A DNA stretch of 7,297 nt from Bacteroidales bacterium (GCA_031264715.1 JAISDP010000055.1:1-7297); one strand, 5' to 3'; positions 1 through 5,970 are shown, numbered from the stretch's first letter. A program made the numbers and translations. The notes: generated by a model from the letters alone, not told the origin.

Positions 1-7
1 TCAGGGG

Positions 8-38
8 CAAATGTAAATAAGTTATTGGTAAAATAAAA
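8..38 (-). promoter_or_regulatory. Candidate Bacteroidota promoter reading off the left edge
   Basis: On the minus strand positions 15-8 read TACATTTG, a full match to the TANNTTTG -7 element. Nineteen bases upstream (38-35) is TTTT, three of four matches to the TTTG -33 element. It lies beyond the rarA terminator and would start a transcript for a minus-strand gene just outside the window. That gene is inferred, not seen. Confidence 0.35.
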
Positions 39-117
39 GCGTTTTTATCATAACATAACCGCCACATGATGAATATTGAAAGTTTAAATCCTCGGAGACA
101 ATAGGATATATGTTTGT

Positions 118-142
118 AAAATCCGTGTGCGCACACGGATTT
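118..142 (-). terminator. Palindromic terminator downstream of rarA
   Basis: Positions 119-142 are a perfect 24-bp palindrome centred on TGTGC/GCACA. As RNA it folds into a 10-bp stem with a GCGC tetraloop. Read from rarA (minus) the 3' arm ends in TTTT, consistent with an intrinsic terminator 17 bases past the stop codon. On the plus strand it is followed by TTTATTTG, so it may work weakly in both directions. A perfect palindrome could also bind a dimeric regulator, but its place right after a stop codon favours termination. Confidence 0.65.
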
Positions 143-164
143 ATTTGATTTATCCGATTTATTT
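138..164. repeat. Three 9-bp tandem repeats over the rarA stop codon
   Basis: Three 9-bp units lie head to tail: GATTTATTT (138-146), GATTTATCC (147-155) and GATTTATTT (156-164). The first overlaps the 3' arm of the terminator palindrome and the last contains the rarA stop (159-161). This is probably replication slippage in AT-rich sequence; no function is claimed. Confidence 0.6.
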
Positions 165-1457
165 ATATTTTCCGTTCCACAGCTTATCCAGCCGCTCCTT
201 GATTTCTTTTTCGCGAGAGTTGGAACCCGGCTTGTAAAATGTTGAGCCGCTTATTTCAGGCGGCAGAAATTCCTGGTCGACAAAATTTCCTGTAAAACTG
301 TGTGCATATTGATAACCTTTGTGATAACCCAGCTCTTTCATCAATTTGGTAGGCGCATTACGGATGTGCAGCGGCACAGGCAGGTTACCTGTTTGCCGTA
401 CCATCGCAATAGCGCTATCAATGGCTTCATAAGACGAGTTGCTTTTAGGCGAAGTAGCCAAATAAATGGTAGCCTGCGACAATACAATACGTCCTTCGGG
501 CATACCAATCGAATGTACGGCCTGGAAACAGCTTTGCGCTATCAGTAAAGCATTGGGGTTGGCCAGCCCGATATCCTCCGAAGCCAGGATAATCAGCCGC
601 CGTGCGATGAATAACGGATCTTCGCCGCCTTCAATCATCCGTGCAAGATAATACACAGCCGCATTGGGGTCGCTACCGCGTACCGACTTGATAAACGCCG
701 AAATGATGTCGTAATGCATCTCACCGTTCTTGTCGTACAGGGCTATGTTCTGTTGCACGCGTTCCAGCACCTTCGTATCGGTAATCACAATTTCCGAAGC
801 TGCTTTGCCATCGGCATCAAGTTCAGCTACAATTACTAACTCAAGCGCATTGAGTAGCTTACGGGCATCGCCTCCCGACACGCGCAGCAAAGCGTCGGTT
901 TCTTCAATTCGCACCGGAAGGGTTTTCAACAGGTTATCCTTCTTTAACGCATGGTCAATGATTTCCAGCAAATCGGCCTTATCGAGCGACTTGAGGGTAT
1001 ATACCTGGCATCGCGAAAGCAGTGGCGAAATGACCTCGAACGATGGGTTTTCGGTAGTGGCGCCAATAAGCACTACGATTCCCTGCTCCACCGCAGCCAG
1101 CAACGAGTCCTGCTGCGATTTGCTGAACCGGTGAATTTCGTCGATGAACAGGACGGGGCATGGAGCGCTGAAAAACTTCTGTTTCCTGGCGCTTTCGATC
1201 GTCTCGCGTACATCCTTTACACCCGAATTAACGGCGCTGAGGCTGTAAAACGGTCGTTTAAGCCTGCTGGCGATGATTTGCGCAAGCGTGGTCTTCCCTA
1301 CTCCCGGAGGTCCCCAAAGGATAAACGATGATATGTTGCCCGACTCTATCATCCGGCGCAGCACAGCATGTTCACCCACCAGATGCCTTTGTCCGGTGTA
1401 GCCGTCGAGACTGACGGGCCTCATCCTGTCTGCCAATGGTTGACTGCTGATCTGCAT
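159..1457 (-). CDS. rarA: Replication-associated recombination protein A (RarA/MgsA family AAA+ ATPase)
   Basis: A 432-residue protein with the full order of clamp-loader-like AAA+ motifs: Walker A GPPGVGKT at 49-56, Walker B VLFIDEIHRF at 102-111, sensor 1 IGATTENPSF at 131-140, an arginine-finger SRC near 148-150 and sensor 2 GGDARKLLN at 195-203. The N-terminal QPLADRMRP segment and the C-terminal half, with SAFIKSVRGSDPNAA, are typical of RarA (bacterial MgsA, eukaryotic Mgs1/WRNIP1). Length is close to the E. coli protein (about 447 aa). Family members form tetramers at stalled or gapped replication forks and interact with single-strand-binding protein. The ATG at 1455-1457 fits: the conserved motif starts a few residues later and a promoter lies just upstream. 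It is divergent from tRNA-Arg and appears monocistronic, with its own promoter and terminator. No damage or unusual residues seen. Confidence 0.96.
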   Translation of the reverse strand: MQISSQPLADRMRPVSLDGYTGQRHLVGEHAVLRRMIESGNISSFILWGPPGVGKTTLAQIIASRLKRPFYSLSAVNSGVKDVRETIESARKQKFFSAPCPVLFIDEIHRFSKSQQDSLLAAVEQGIVVLIGATTENPSFEVISPLLSRCQVYTLKSLDKADLLEIIDHALKKDNLLKTLPVRIEETDALLRVSGGDARKLLNALELVIVAELDADGKAASEIVITDTKVLERVQQNIALYDKNGEMHYDIISAFIKSVRGSDPNAAVYYLARMIEGGEDPLFIARRLIILASEDIGLANPNALLIAQSCFQAVHSIGMPEGRIVLSQATIYLATSPKSNSSYEAIDSAIAMVRQTGNLPVPLHIRNAPTKLMKELGYHKGYQYAHSFTGNFVDQEFLPPEISGSTFYKPGSNSREKEIKERLDKLWNGKYK

Positions 1458-1477
1458 ACGCTCTGCCTTTTAGTTTG

Positions 1478-1508
1478 CAATTTTACCCAAAATATTCGTT
1501 TTTGCAAA
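1478..1508 (-). promoter_or_regulatory. Promoter of rarA
   Basis: On the minus strand TTTG (1508-1505) is followed after exactly 19 bases by TAAAATTG (1485-1478), one mismatch from TANNTTTG. The start site would lie near 1471, giving a leader of about 14 nt before the ATG at 1457. There is no strong Shine-Dalgarno sequence, as is common in this phylum. Confidence 0.55.
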
Positions 1509-1542
1509 TAATTTTTATCACAACGTCTGTTTTTAATATCGT

Positions 1543-1573
1543 TTTGCAAATATCCGGGATTTGATTACTTTTG
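1543..1573 (+). promoter_or_regulatory. Promoter of tRNA-Arg(CCG)
   Basis: TTTG at 1543-1546, a spacer of exactly 19 bases, then TACTTTTG at 1566-1573: a perfect match to the Bacteroidota consensus. The start would fall near 1579, leaving a leader of about 8 nt before the mature tRNA 5' end. The -33 box is part of TTTGCAAATA, a 10-mer repeated at 1501-1510, where its other half is the -33 box of rarA. Confidence 0.75.
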
Positions 1574-1586
1574 CACCCACAAGACC

Positions 1587-1663
1587 GGCCCCGTAGTTCA
1601 GTTGAATAGAACGTCAGATTCCGGTTCTGAAAGTCACAGGTTTGAGTCCTGTCGGGGTCACCA
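1587..1663 (+). tRNA. tRNA-Arg, anticodon CCG, with altered 19-56 tertiary pair
   Basis: Folds into a complete cloverleaf. Acceptor 1587-1593 pairs with 1653-1659 (one G-U). D stem GTTC/GAAC is 1596-1599/1609-1612. Anticodon stem TCAGA/TCTGA is 1614-1618/1626-1630, with loop TTCCGGT, so the anticodon is CCG at 1621-1623. T stem ACAGG/CCTGT is 1636-1640/1648-1652. The variable loop has five bases, the discriminator is A1660 and CCA is encoded at 1661-1663. It decodes CGG as arginine. In standard numbering U8, A14, G15-C48, G18, U33, U54, U55, G57 and A58 are intact. Position 19 is A (1605) instead of G and position 56 is T (1643) instead of C, so the elbow pair is A19-U56. Good stems, promoter and terminator argue that it is functional. 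Confidence 0.95.
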
Positions 1664-1672
1664 CTAAAAACG

Positions 1673-1712
1673 AACGCAATTGATCATGGATCATTCATCA
1701 GTTGCGTTTTTT
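1673..1712 (+). terminator. Intrinsic terminator of the tRNA, also convergent for the envC-like gene
   Basis: A 12-bp stem (1673-1684 with 1697-1708, one G-U pair) and a 12-nt loop are followed by a T run through 1712. It starts nine bases after the encoded CCA. On the minus strand the same hairpin is followed by CGTTTTTAG, so it can also stop the convergent transcript ending at 1793. The inner TGATC/GATCA is an alternative small stem. Confidence 0.85.
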
Positions 1713-1792
1713 CGGGGACACCTGTTGCTGCAGTAAGCGTCACGCACCTTCCGGAACTTGGGAAAAGGCCGGATAACTGTATCTGGAAACGG

Positions 1793-3031
1793 CTAATTTT
1801 TCATCATCCACAATTCGGGATCCAGCTTATTGGTACCTTCCCATATTTCGAAATGCAATACTGCCGTTTTTGCTCCTTTTTCGGTATATACTTTCCCGAT
1901 GTTTTCCTTATGCTTCACCTTATCACCCTGTTTTACGGCCACGTCCACCAGGTTTTGATAGACAGTGATGTAATTGCCGTGTCGCACCATTATAAACAGG
2001 TTGTCGCCCGGTATGCCGCCAACGCCCGTCACTTCGCCGTCGAAGACAGCTCTTACATCCGCGCTGCCAATCGTAGTTATGTCAATGCCATTATTGATCA
2101 TGCGGACTTCCTTGAAAAACGGGTGGGCGTTAATGCCGAAATAGCCGGTGATAATACCTTTTTCGGTAGGCCAGGGTAAACGGCCCTTGTTACCCTTGAA
2201 GTTATTAGAAACCAAACGTTCGTCCGGGGTCAATTTATCGTAGAGGTTGTCCGTGGTGGTTTTCCGTTTTTTAGCTTCGGCGGCGATTATCTTTCCGATG
2301 TCGTTCTGCAGTTTTTGCGCCTTCCGTTTTTGCGCTTCCAACTGGCTTCTCAACTTCCGTTCCTGTGCTTTCAGGCTGTTCACTTCTTTATTTTGTTCGG
2401 CTTTAACAGCCTCCAGCCGCTTGCTTTCCTGGCGTTGTTCGGCAAGCAGTTTTTCTTTTTCGGCTTTCCGGACAGCCAATTGCTCAATCACAACACGCAA
2501 CTCTTCCTGTTTGACGGTAATTTCGGCAACCTGCCTCTTGCGGTATTCGCTGTATTGCTGGAAATATTTCATGCGCCGGTATGCCTCGTTGAAATCCTTC
2601 GCCGAAAGCACATATATCAATTTATTGTATTTCCCCCTGTTCTTGTAGGTATGGTAAACCAGTTGGGCATACTCCGCCTTCATTTTTTCAATTTCGATAC
2701 TCATCCCGCCTACTTTGGCCGACGTCTCGCCAATCTGCCGGTTGGCATATGCAATCTCGGCGTTGATACTGTTAATGAGTCGATTGAATTGTGTGACCTG
2801 GGCGCTCAGCAGGTTAAGTTTTTCAAGCGATTCCTTTTGGCTCTGTTGTGTTTCCTTCAAGTAACTGTTCGTTTCTTCGATATCCTGTAATGCCTGTTTG
2901 CGCTGCTGCTCCAGGTTCTGACGCGACTGTGCATACACGCCTGCTTCCGAAAGAAACAGAACGAACGGTAAAAGTAAAAGCCAACGATATGGATGGAAAA
3001 CGCTCAATTGATTCACCAGATTTTTGCACAA
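1793..3031 (-). CDS. EnvC-like murein hydrolase activator: coiled coil plus degenerate M23/LytM domain
   Basis: Up to 412 residues. A hydrophobic signal segment covers about 17-29, with likely cleavage after GVYA (34). A Gln/Glu/Lys-rich coiled coil runs from 37 to 255, followed by a C-terminal peptidase M23 (LytM) fold at about 283-412. The metallopeptidase site is mostly lost: the HxGxD motif is N313-N-G-I-D317, the tyrosine-histidine motif is YQNL with N360, and HxH is V391-L-H393. Only D317 and H393 remain. This is the EnvC pattern: such proteins bind and activate N-acetylmuramyl-L-alanine amidases for septal peptidoglycan splitting rather than cutting it themselves. The product is presumably periplasmic. 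No ATG exists upstream of or within the signal segment. Candidate starts are TTG 3029-3031, GTG 3014-3016 (residue 6) and TTG 3005-3007 (residue 9). A promoter overlapping the first makes the GTG or second TTG more likely, so the true 5' end may be near 3016. Confidence 0.92.
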   Translation of the reverse strand: MCKNLVNQLSVFHPYRWLLLLPFVLFLSEAGVYAQSRQNLEQQRKQALQDIEETNSYLKETQQSQKESLEKLNLLSAQVTQFNRLINSINAEIAYANRQIGETSAKVGGMSIEIEKMKAEYAQLVYHTYKNRGKYNKLIYVLSAKDFNEAYRRMKYFQQYSEYRKRQVAEITVKQEELRVVIEQLAVRKAEKEKLLAEQRQESKRLEAVKAEQNKEVNSLKAQERKLRSQLEAQKRKAQKLQNDIGKIIAAEAKKRKTTTDNLYDKLTPDERLVSNNFKGNKGRLPWPTEKGIITGYFGINAHPFFKEVRMINNGIDITTIGSADVRAVFDGEVTGVGGIPGDNLFIMVRHGNYITVYQNLVDVAVKQGDKVKHKENIGKVYTEKGAKTAVLHFEIWEGTNKLDPELWMMKN

Positions 3032-3060
3032 AGATAAAAACCTATCTGTCTTTTTGCAAA
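3029..3060 (-). promoter_or_regulatory. Promoter of the envC-like gene, overlapping its first possible start codon
   Basis: On the minus strand TTTG (3060-3057), 20 bases, then TATCTTTG (3036-3029), a perfect TANNTTTG. The last three bases of the -7 box (TTG) are the outermost possible start codon of the envC-like gene. Transcription should begin several bases further on, near 3022-3025, downstream of that codon. Confidence 0.6.
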
Positions 3061-3294
3061 AAATGATTTTGCTTATGATCGGGAAATCAACAATCTCCTT
3101 TTTTAAAGATTTTTTCCCGCACAGTTAAAACGCAGATTCGGCTACCTCGACCACCGCTGTTAGAAGTAAAAAATCATAGCGTCGCAAAAAAATATCTCCC
3201 ATAACAACCTAAACCCGCGGAAATTCGGGAATCACTTATTTTAGAATCATCTAATTTGTAAAAAAACCGATTACCTGTCAATTTTGGTACATTG
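3061..3294. other. AT-rich divergent spacer between the envC-like gene and the binding protein
   Basis: No convincing gene is seen here. A stem of CGGGAAA (3080-3086) with TTTCCCG (3113-3119) encloses a second weak stem AATCT/AGATT (3092-3096/3107-3111). Its role is unknown; it lies upstream of both promoters. Because the protein to the right could carry iron-siderophore or cobalamin, I looked for a Fur box and for the conserved core of a cobalamin riboswitch and saw neither by eye. Confidence 0.4.
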
Positions 3295-3327
3295 TTTGTT
3301 GTCGTATGCAATCAATCAATATCTTTT
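3295..3327 (+). promoter_or_regulatory. Weak candidate promoter of the binding-protein gene
   Basis: TTTG at 3295-3298, 21 bases, then TATCTTTT at 3320-3327, one mismatch from TANNTTTG. It ends only three bases before the ATG at 3331, so its transcript would be leaderless or nearly so. That makes either this promoter or the assumed start uncertain. Confidence 0.25.
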
Positions 3328-3330
3328 TGC

Positions 3331-4497
3331 ATGGCAATACTCCGGTTTTTACAATATCTCCTTCTGTCCGTCGGTTTCATCACGGGCTTTGCCTCCTGTA
3401 CCGGCCAGGGACAACATACCGCCGCTATCCCGACCGATGTTTCTTCCGATTCGGCAATGGTGGAGTATGCACAAGGCTTTACACTGGAAAAACAGGGTGA
3501 TATCACCTTGTTAACAGTCTCTAATCCGTGGCAGGGTGCAAAAAATGTGGTCTATCGTTATGCATTATGTCCGAAAGGGAAGGAAGTTCCGGCAGAATAT
3601 TCGCAGTATACCACTGTTTTTACACCTGTAGAGCGCGTCATCTGCCTGTCTACCACACATGTGGCAATGTTGTCGGCTTTGGGGAAAACGTCGAGCATTA
3701 AGGCATTGTCGGGAGCGGCATTTGTTTCGGATTCAACTGTTCATAAAGCTATTGATACGGGGCAGGTCATAGATATAGGTTATGACCGGGGATTGAATTA
3801 CGAGAAAATTATCAGCCTGAAACCCGACGTGATTTTCGCGTACGGGGTGGGCGAAGAGGTTACCGGCAGTATGGCGCGGCTTACCAGCCTGGGACAGAAA
3901 GTGATATTCAATGCCGAATACCTCGAACGGACAGCTCTCGGTAAAGCCGAGTGGATCAAATTCATGGCGGTGTTCTACAATTGCGAAGAGCAGGCCGTTC
4001 AAAAGTTCGGCATCATTAGGGACGAATACGAATCGTTGCGGAATTTGGTAAAAAGCAATGACCGCTCTCCGAAAATATTATGCGGATTACCCTGGCAGGG
4101 AATCTGGTATATTCCCGGTGGCGAAACGTGGATGGCTGCAATGATTGCCGATGCCGGCGGACAATATTTATGGAAAGACAATCCCTCGCGCGAAAGCATC
4201 CCTGTCAATATCGAAACCATCGTCAATCAGGGGGGAACAGCCGACCTTTGGATCAACACAGGCGCAGCCCGCACGCTTGCCGAAATCCGGTCAGTGGATG
4301 AACGGTTGTCGCTTATCAAGCCGTTTCAAGCCGGCGCAGTCTACAATAATTATGCGCGTGCGAGCGCCGGAGGTGGTAACGATTTTTTCGAATCGGGCGT
4401 TGTCAATCCGCATATCATCCTGAAAGATATGATCAGGATATTTCACCCGGATTTGCTTCCGGATCATCATCTGTATTATTACGTAAAATTGGAATAA
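3331..4497 (+). CDS. ABC transporter substrate-binding lipoprotein (BtuF/FecB-type, Peripla_BP_2 fold)
   Basis: A 388-residue protein starting at the ATG at 3331. An in-frame TTG at 3292 would add 13 residues before the signal peptide and is less likely. The N terminus MAILRFLQYLLLSVGFI is a signal sequence ending in FASC, a plausible lipobox with Cys23. The body has features of cobalamin/iron-siderophore binding proteins: VERVICLSTTHVAMLSALG at about 100-118 begins the first lobe, ISLKPDVIFAYG at about 161-172 matches the family's 'KPDLV' strand, and ILCGLPWQGIWYIPGG begins the second lobe. Such proteins capture the ligand after TonB-dependent outer-membrane uptake and pass it to an ABC permease. 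Ligand identity cannot be read from sequence. No permease or ATPase gene accompanies it; the next same-strand gene is DUF5063. It may serve a distant transporter or be the remnant of a fuller operon. Confidence 0.85.
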   Translation: MAILRFLQYLLLSVGFITGFASCTGQGQHTAAIPTDVSSDSAMVEYAQGFTLEKQGDITLLTVSNPWQGAKNVVYRYALCPKGKEVPAEYSQYTTVFTPVERVICLSTTHVAMLSALGKTSSIKALSGAAFVSDSTVHKAIDTGQVIDIGYDRGLNYEKIISLKPDVIFAYGVGEEVTGSMARLTSLGQKVIFNAEYLERTALGKAEWIKFMAVFYNCEEQAVQKFGIIRDEYESLRNLVKSNDRSPKILCGLPWQGIWYIPGGETWMAAMIADAGGQYLWKDNPSRESIPVNIETIVNQGGTADLWINTGAARTLAEIRSVDERLSLIKPFQAGAVYNNYARASAGGGNDFFESGVVNPHIILKDMIRIFHPDLLPDHHLYYYVKLE

Positions 4498-4518
4498 AAC
4501 TCAAAAAAATAATCTAAT

Positions 4519-4552
4519 TTTGTGTAGATATAGAAAATAATGTATAGGTTTG
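4519..4552 (+). promoter_or_regulatory. Candidate promoter of the DUF5063 gene
   Basis: TAGGTTTG at 4545-4552 matches TANNTTTG fully. The nearest TTTG is at 4519-4522, giving a 22-base spacer, slightly long. A second perfect -7 element, TAATTTTG at 4515-4522, overlaps that TTTG but lacks a well-placed -33 box. The start near 4559 would give an 18-nt leader to the ATG at 4577. Confidence 0.45.
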
Positions 4553-4576
4553 TTTGATTTTTTATATTTTTAATTC

Positions 4577-5164
4577 ATGAATAAGATCGATTCTCTTATT
4601 GCACCGCAAACAAAAGAGTTTGTAAAACTGTGTCGCCGGTATTTCGAATACCTGGAGAAATTACCCGATAAGAAAATAGCCGATTTCTGGACCGTGCAGT
4701 TGCGCCTGTTGCCCGAAATATACACGGGGGTATTCCATCTTCCCGCTATCGATGCCCGTTACGCTTCGGATGTTGAAAAATTTGTGACTGAGCGCGAGTA
4801 CAATAAAATTTTCACCAACATGGTTGCTTACATTGGCGCACTGGACAAATTTACCGATCTCAGCGACCTAAGCTATCCCGGCACGGTGAAAATGGTCGAA
4901 GCCAGCCTGGCGGAAATGCTCACCGACATCTACCAGGAGTTGAAGGACTTTGTGCTGCTATACGAAACCGGCACGCTCGAAAACATGAATGATGCCATTG
5001 CCGACTGTTTCGATACTTTTGGACAATATTGGGGCGTAAAACTGTTGAGCGCAACCCGTATCATCCACGTGAACCTGTACCAGCACCGTTATGCCGAAGC
5101 TAAAAAAGCATCGCAGTTAGATGAAGAAATGTCCGAAGAGTATGATGAAGAAGAAATGGAATAA
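4577..5164 (+). CDS. DUF5063 domain-containing protein
   Basis: A 195-residue, predicted soluble, mostly helical protein that I recognise as the DUF5063 type by its overall pattern: an N-terminal VKLCRRYFEYLE helix, TVQLRLLPEIYTGVFHLP at about 40-57, and ELKDFVLLYETG plus CFDTFGQYWGVKL in the second half. No signal peptide, membrane segment or catalytic motif is visible. The last 15 or so residues are strongly acidic (EEMSEEYDEEEME), a tail that could contact basic partners. To my knowledge the molecular function is unknown. The next gene, 53 bp on and in the same direction, is a DEDDy 3'-5' exonuclease. I recall these two together in other Bacteroidota, which would suggest a shared nucleic-acid role; that function is inference. 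Confidence 0.88.
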   Translation: MNKIDSLIAPQTKEFVKLCRRYFEYLEKLPDKKIADFWTVQLRLLPEIYTGVFHLPAIDARYASDVEKFVTEREYNKIFTNMVAYIGALDKFTDLSDLSYPGTVKMVEASLAEMLTDIYQELKDFVLLYETGTLENMNDAIADCFDTFGQYWGVKLLSATRIIHVNLYQHRYAEAKKASQLDEEMSEEYDEEEME

Positions 5165-5217
5165 CATCGTGTCTGTCAGCCGGATGTTGAATCAAACCGA
5201 TCCGATGGGATAGAAGC

Positions 5218-5802
5218 ATGTTTGTGTCCGAAATATCCAATGATGAACTTCATGCACTGTCGTTAGTCCGTTTCGAGGGGAAGGTTCATGTGATTGAACA
5301 TCCGGGAGCGGTCGAAGCAGCAGTCAGCCGGTTAAGGTCTTATCCCGTGCTGGGATTTGATACCGAAACGCGCCCGTCATTCACCAAAGGGAGAGTTAAC
5401 CGTGTAGCTCTTCTGCAATTGGCCACTGCTTCCGAGGCTTTCCTGTTCCGTCTTTGCAGGATGAATATACCCAAAAGCCTGCTGGCGCTGCTGGCCGATC
5501 CCAATATCCTGAAAATAGGCGCCGCCATCAAAAACGACATCGACGTCCTGAAACGTTCTGCAAGAATGCAGCCCCGCGGATTTGTCGATTTGCAGGATAT
5601 GGTGCAGAAATTCAACATTAAAAATATCGGGTTGGCCAAAATGTCAGGCATTGTGCTGGGTGTCCGCATCTCGAAATCGCAACAGCTCTCCAACTGGGAA
5701 AACGACATTCTCACTGAGGCTCAGCAGCGCTACGCCGCTACCGATGCATGGATGTGCTACCTGATATACGAGAAACTCAACCGGCTGATCGTTGAAAATT
5801 AA
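5218..5802 (+). CDS. DEDDy 3'-5' exonuclease (RNase D/WRN exonuclease-like)
   Basis: A 194-residue single-domain nuclease. Exo I is GFDTE with D48 and E50, exo II is GAAIKNDIDVL with D107, and exo III is YAATD with Y172 and D176: the complete DEDDy metal-binding set. ISKSQQLSNW at 151-160 before exo III is also typical. Family members remove nucleotides from 3' ends of DNA or RNA with two metal ions; the WRN-like single-domain form does not reveal which substrate. No HRDC or helicase domain is attached, so it is shorter than RNase D. The ATG at 5218 fits because the LVRFEGKVHVIE segment, which I recall near the N terminus of relatives, starts about 16 residues in. It follows DUF5063 closely with no clear terminator between, so the two are probably one transcript. 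A small ORF begins three bases after its stop. Confidence 0.93.
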   Translation: MFVSEISNDELHALSLVRFEGKVHVIEHPGAVEAAVSRLRSYPVLGFDTETRPSFTKGRVNRVALLQLATASEAFLFRLCRMNIPKSLLALLADPNILKIGAAIKNDIDVLKRSARMQPRGFVDLQDMVQKFNIKNIGLAKMSGIVLGVRISKSQQLSNWENDILTEAQQRYAATDAWMCYLIYEKLNRLIVEN

Positions 5803-5805
5803 TTC

Positions 5806-5943
5806 ATGTCGGCAACACACCTCATAAATGATGATACGGAACTGTTTCCCATTTCGGGTCGGCGGCTTGAAAAGCCGGATTTTCATAACCGCAGGCCGCG
5901 GCGAGGTCGCTTCGCCAAGTTGCCGCCTGAAGAAAGGAAATAA
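5806..5943 (+). CDS. Possible small basic protein, 45 residues
   Basis: An ATG three bases after the exonuclease stop opens a frame of 45 codons ending at TAA 5941-5943, 27 bases before phnW. The N-terminal half begins MSATHLINDDTELFPISG and is mildly acidic. The C-terminal half is very basic and proline-containing (NRRPRRGRFAKLPPEERK). I do not recognise a family. In favour of a real gene: tight coupling to the upstream stop, a protein-like and non-repetitive composition, and filling of an otherwise empty 168-bp gap. Against: the same DNA contains short-loop inverted repeats (5863-5877, 5898-5926) like those downstream of phnW, and three of 45 codons are the rare CGG. If made, an Arg-rich tail could bind nucleic acid, which would suit the exonuclease neighbour, but this is speculation. 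Confidence 0.45.
   Translation: MSATHLINDDTELFPISGRRLEKPDFHNRRPRRGRFAKLPPEERK
5863..5926. repeat. Hairpin and nested inverted repeats inside the exonuclease-phnW gap
   Basis: CGGCTT (5863-5868), loop GAA, AAGCCG (5872-5877) form a compact hairpin followed by GATTTTC, a weak terminator-like tract. Further on GGCGA/TCGCC (5900-5904/5912-5916) sits near GCGGC/GCCGC (5898-5902/5922-5926); the two share bases, so only part can form at once. These may be an RNA structure before phnW, a diverged extragenic palindrome, or a by-product of GC-rich codons in the small ORF they overlap. Confidence 0.4.
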
Positions 5944-5970
5944 GCAAAAATCTATAAAAATGGATATAAG

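Noticed and set aside
109..116. Perfect TANNTTTG on the plus strand (TATGTTTG)
   Set aside because: No TTTG at a suitable distance upstream, and any transcript would meet the palindrome at 119-142 at once and run antisense into rarA.
951..1331. 126-codon plus-strand frame opposite rarA
   Set aside because: Antisense to the Walker motifs of a clear AAA+ gene, with no promoter or family match.
1686..1736. 16-codon ATG frame after the tRNA
   Set aside because: It spans the terminator hairpin and T run and has no protein-like features.
2315..2890. 191-codon Phe/Leu-rich plus-strand frame inside the envC-like gene
   Set aside because: It is the mirror of Lys/Glu/Gln-rich coiled-coil codons, which read as Phe/Leu/Cys on the other strand; it is not a membrane protein.
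3032..3330. Cobalamin riboswitch or Fur box before the binding-protein gene
   Set aside because: No conserved riboswitch core and no Fur-type inverted repeat could be found by eye.
3292..3330. Upstream TTG start for the binding protein
   Set aside because: It would place 13 extra residues ahead of a normal lipoprotein signal sequence that begins with ATG at 3331.
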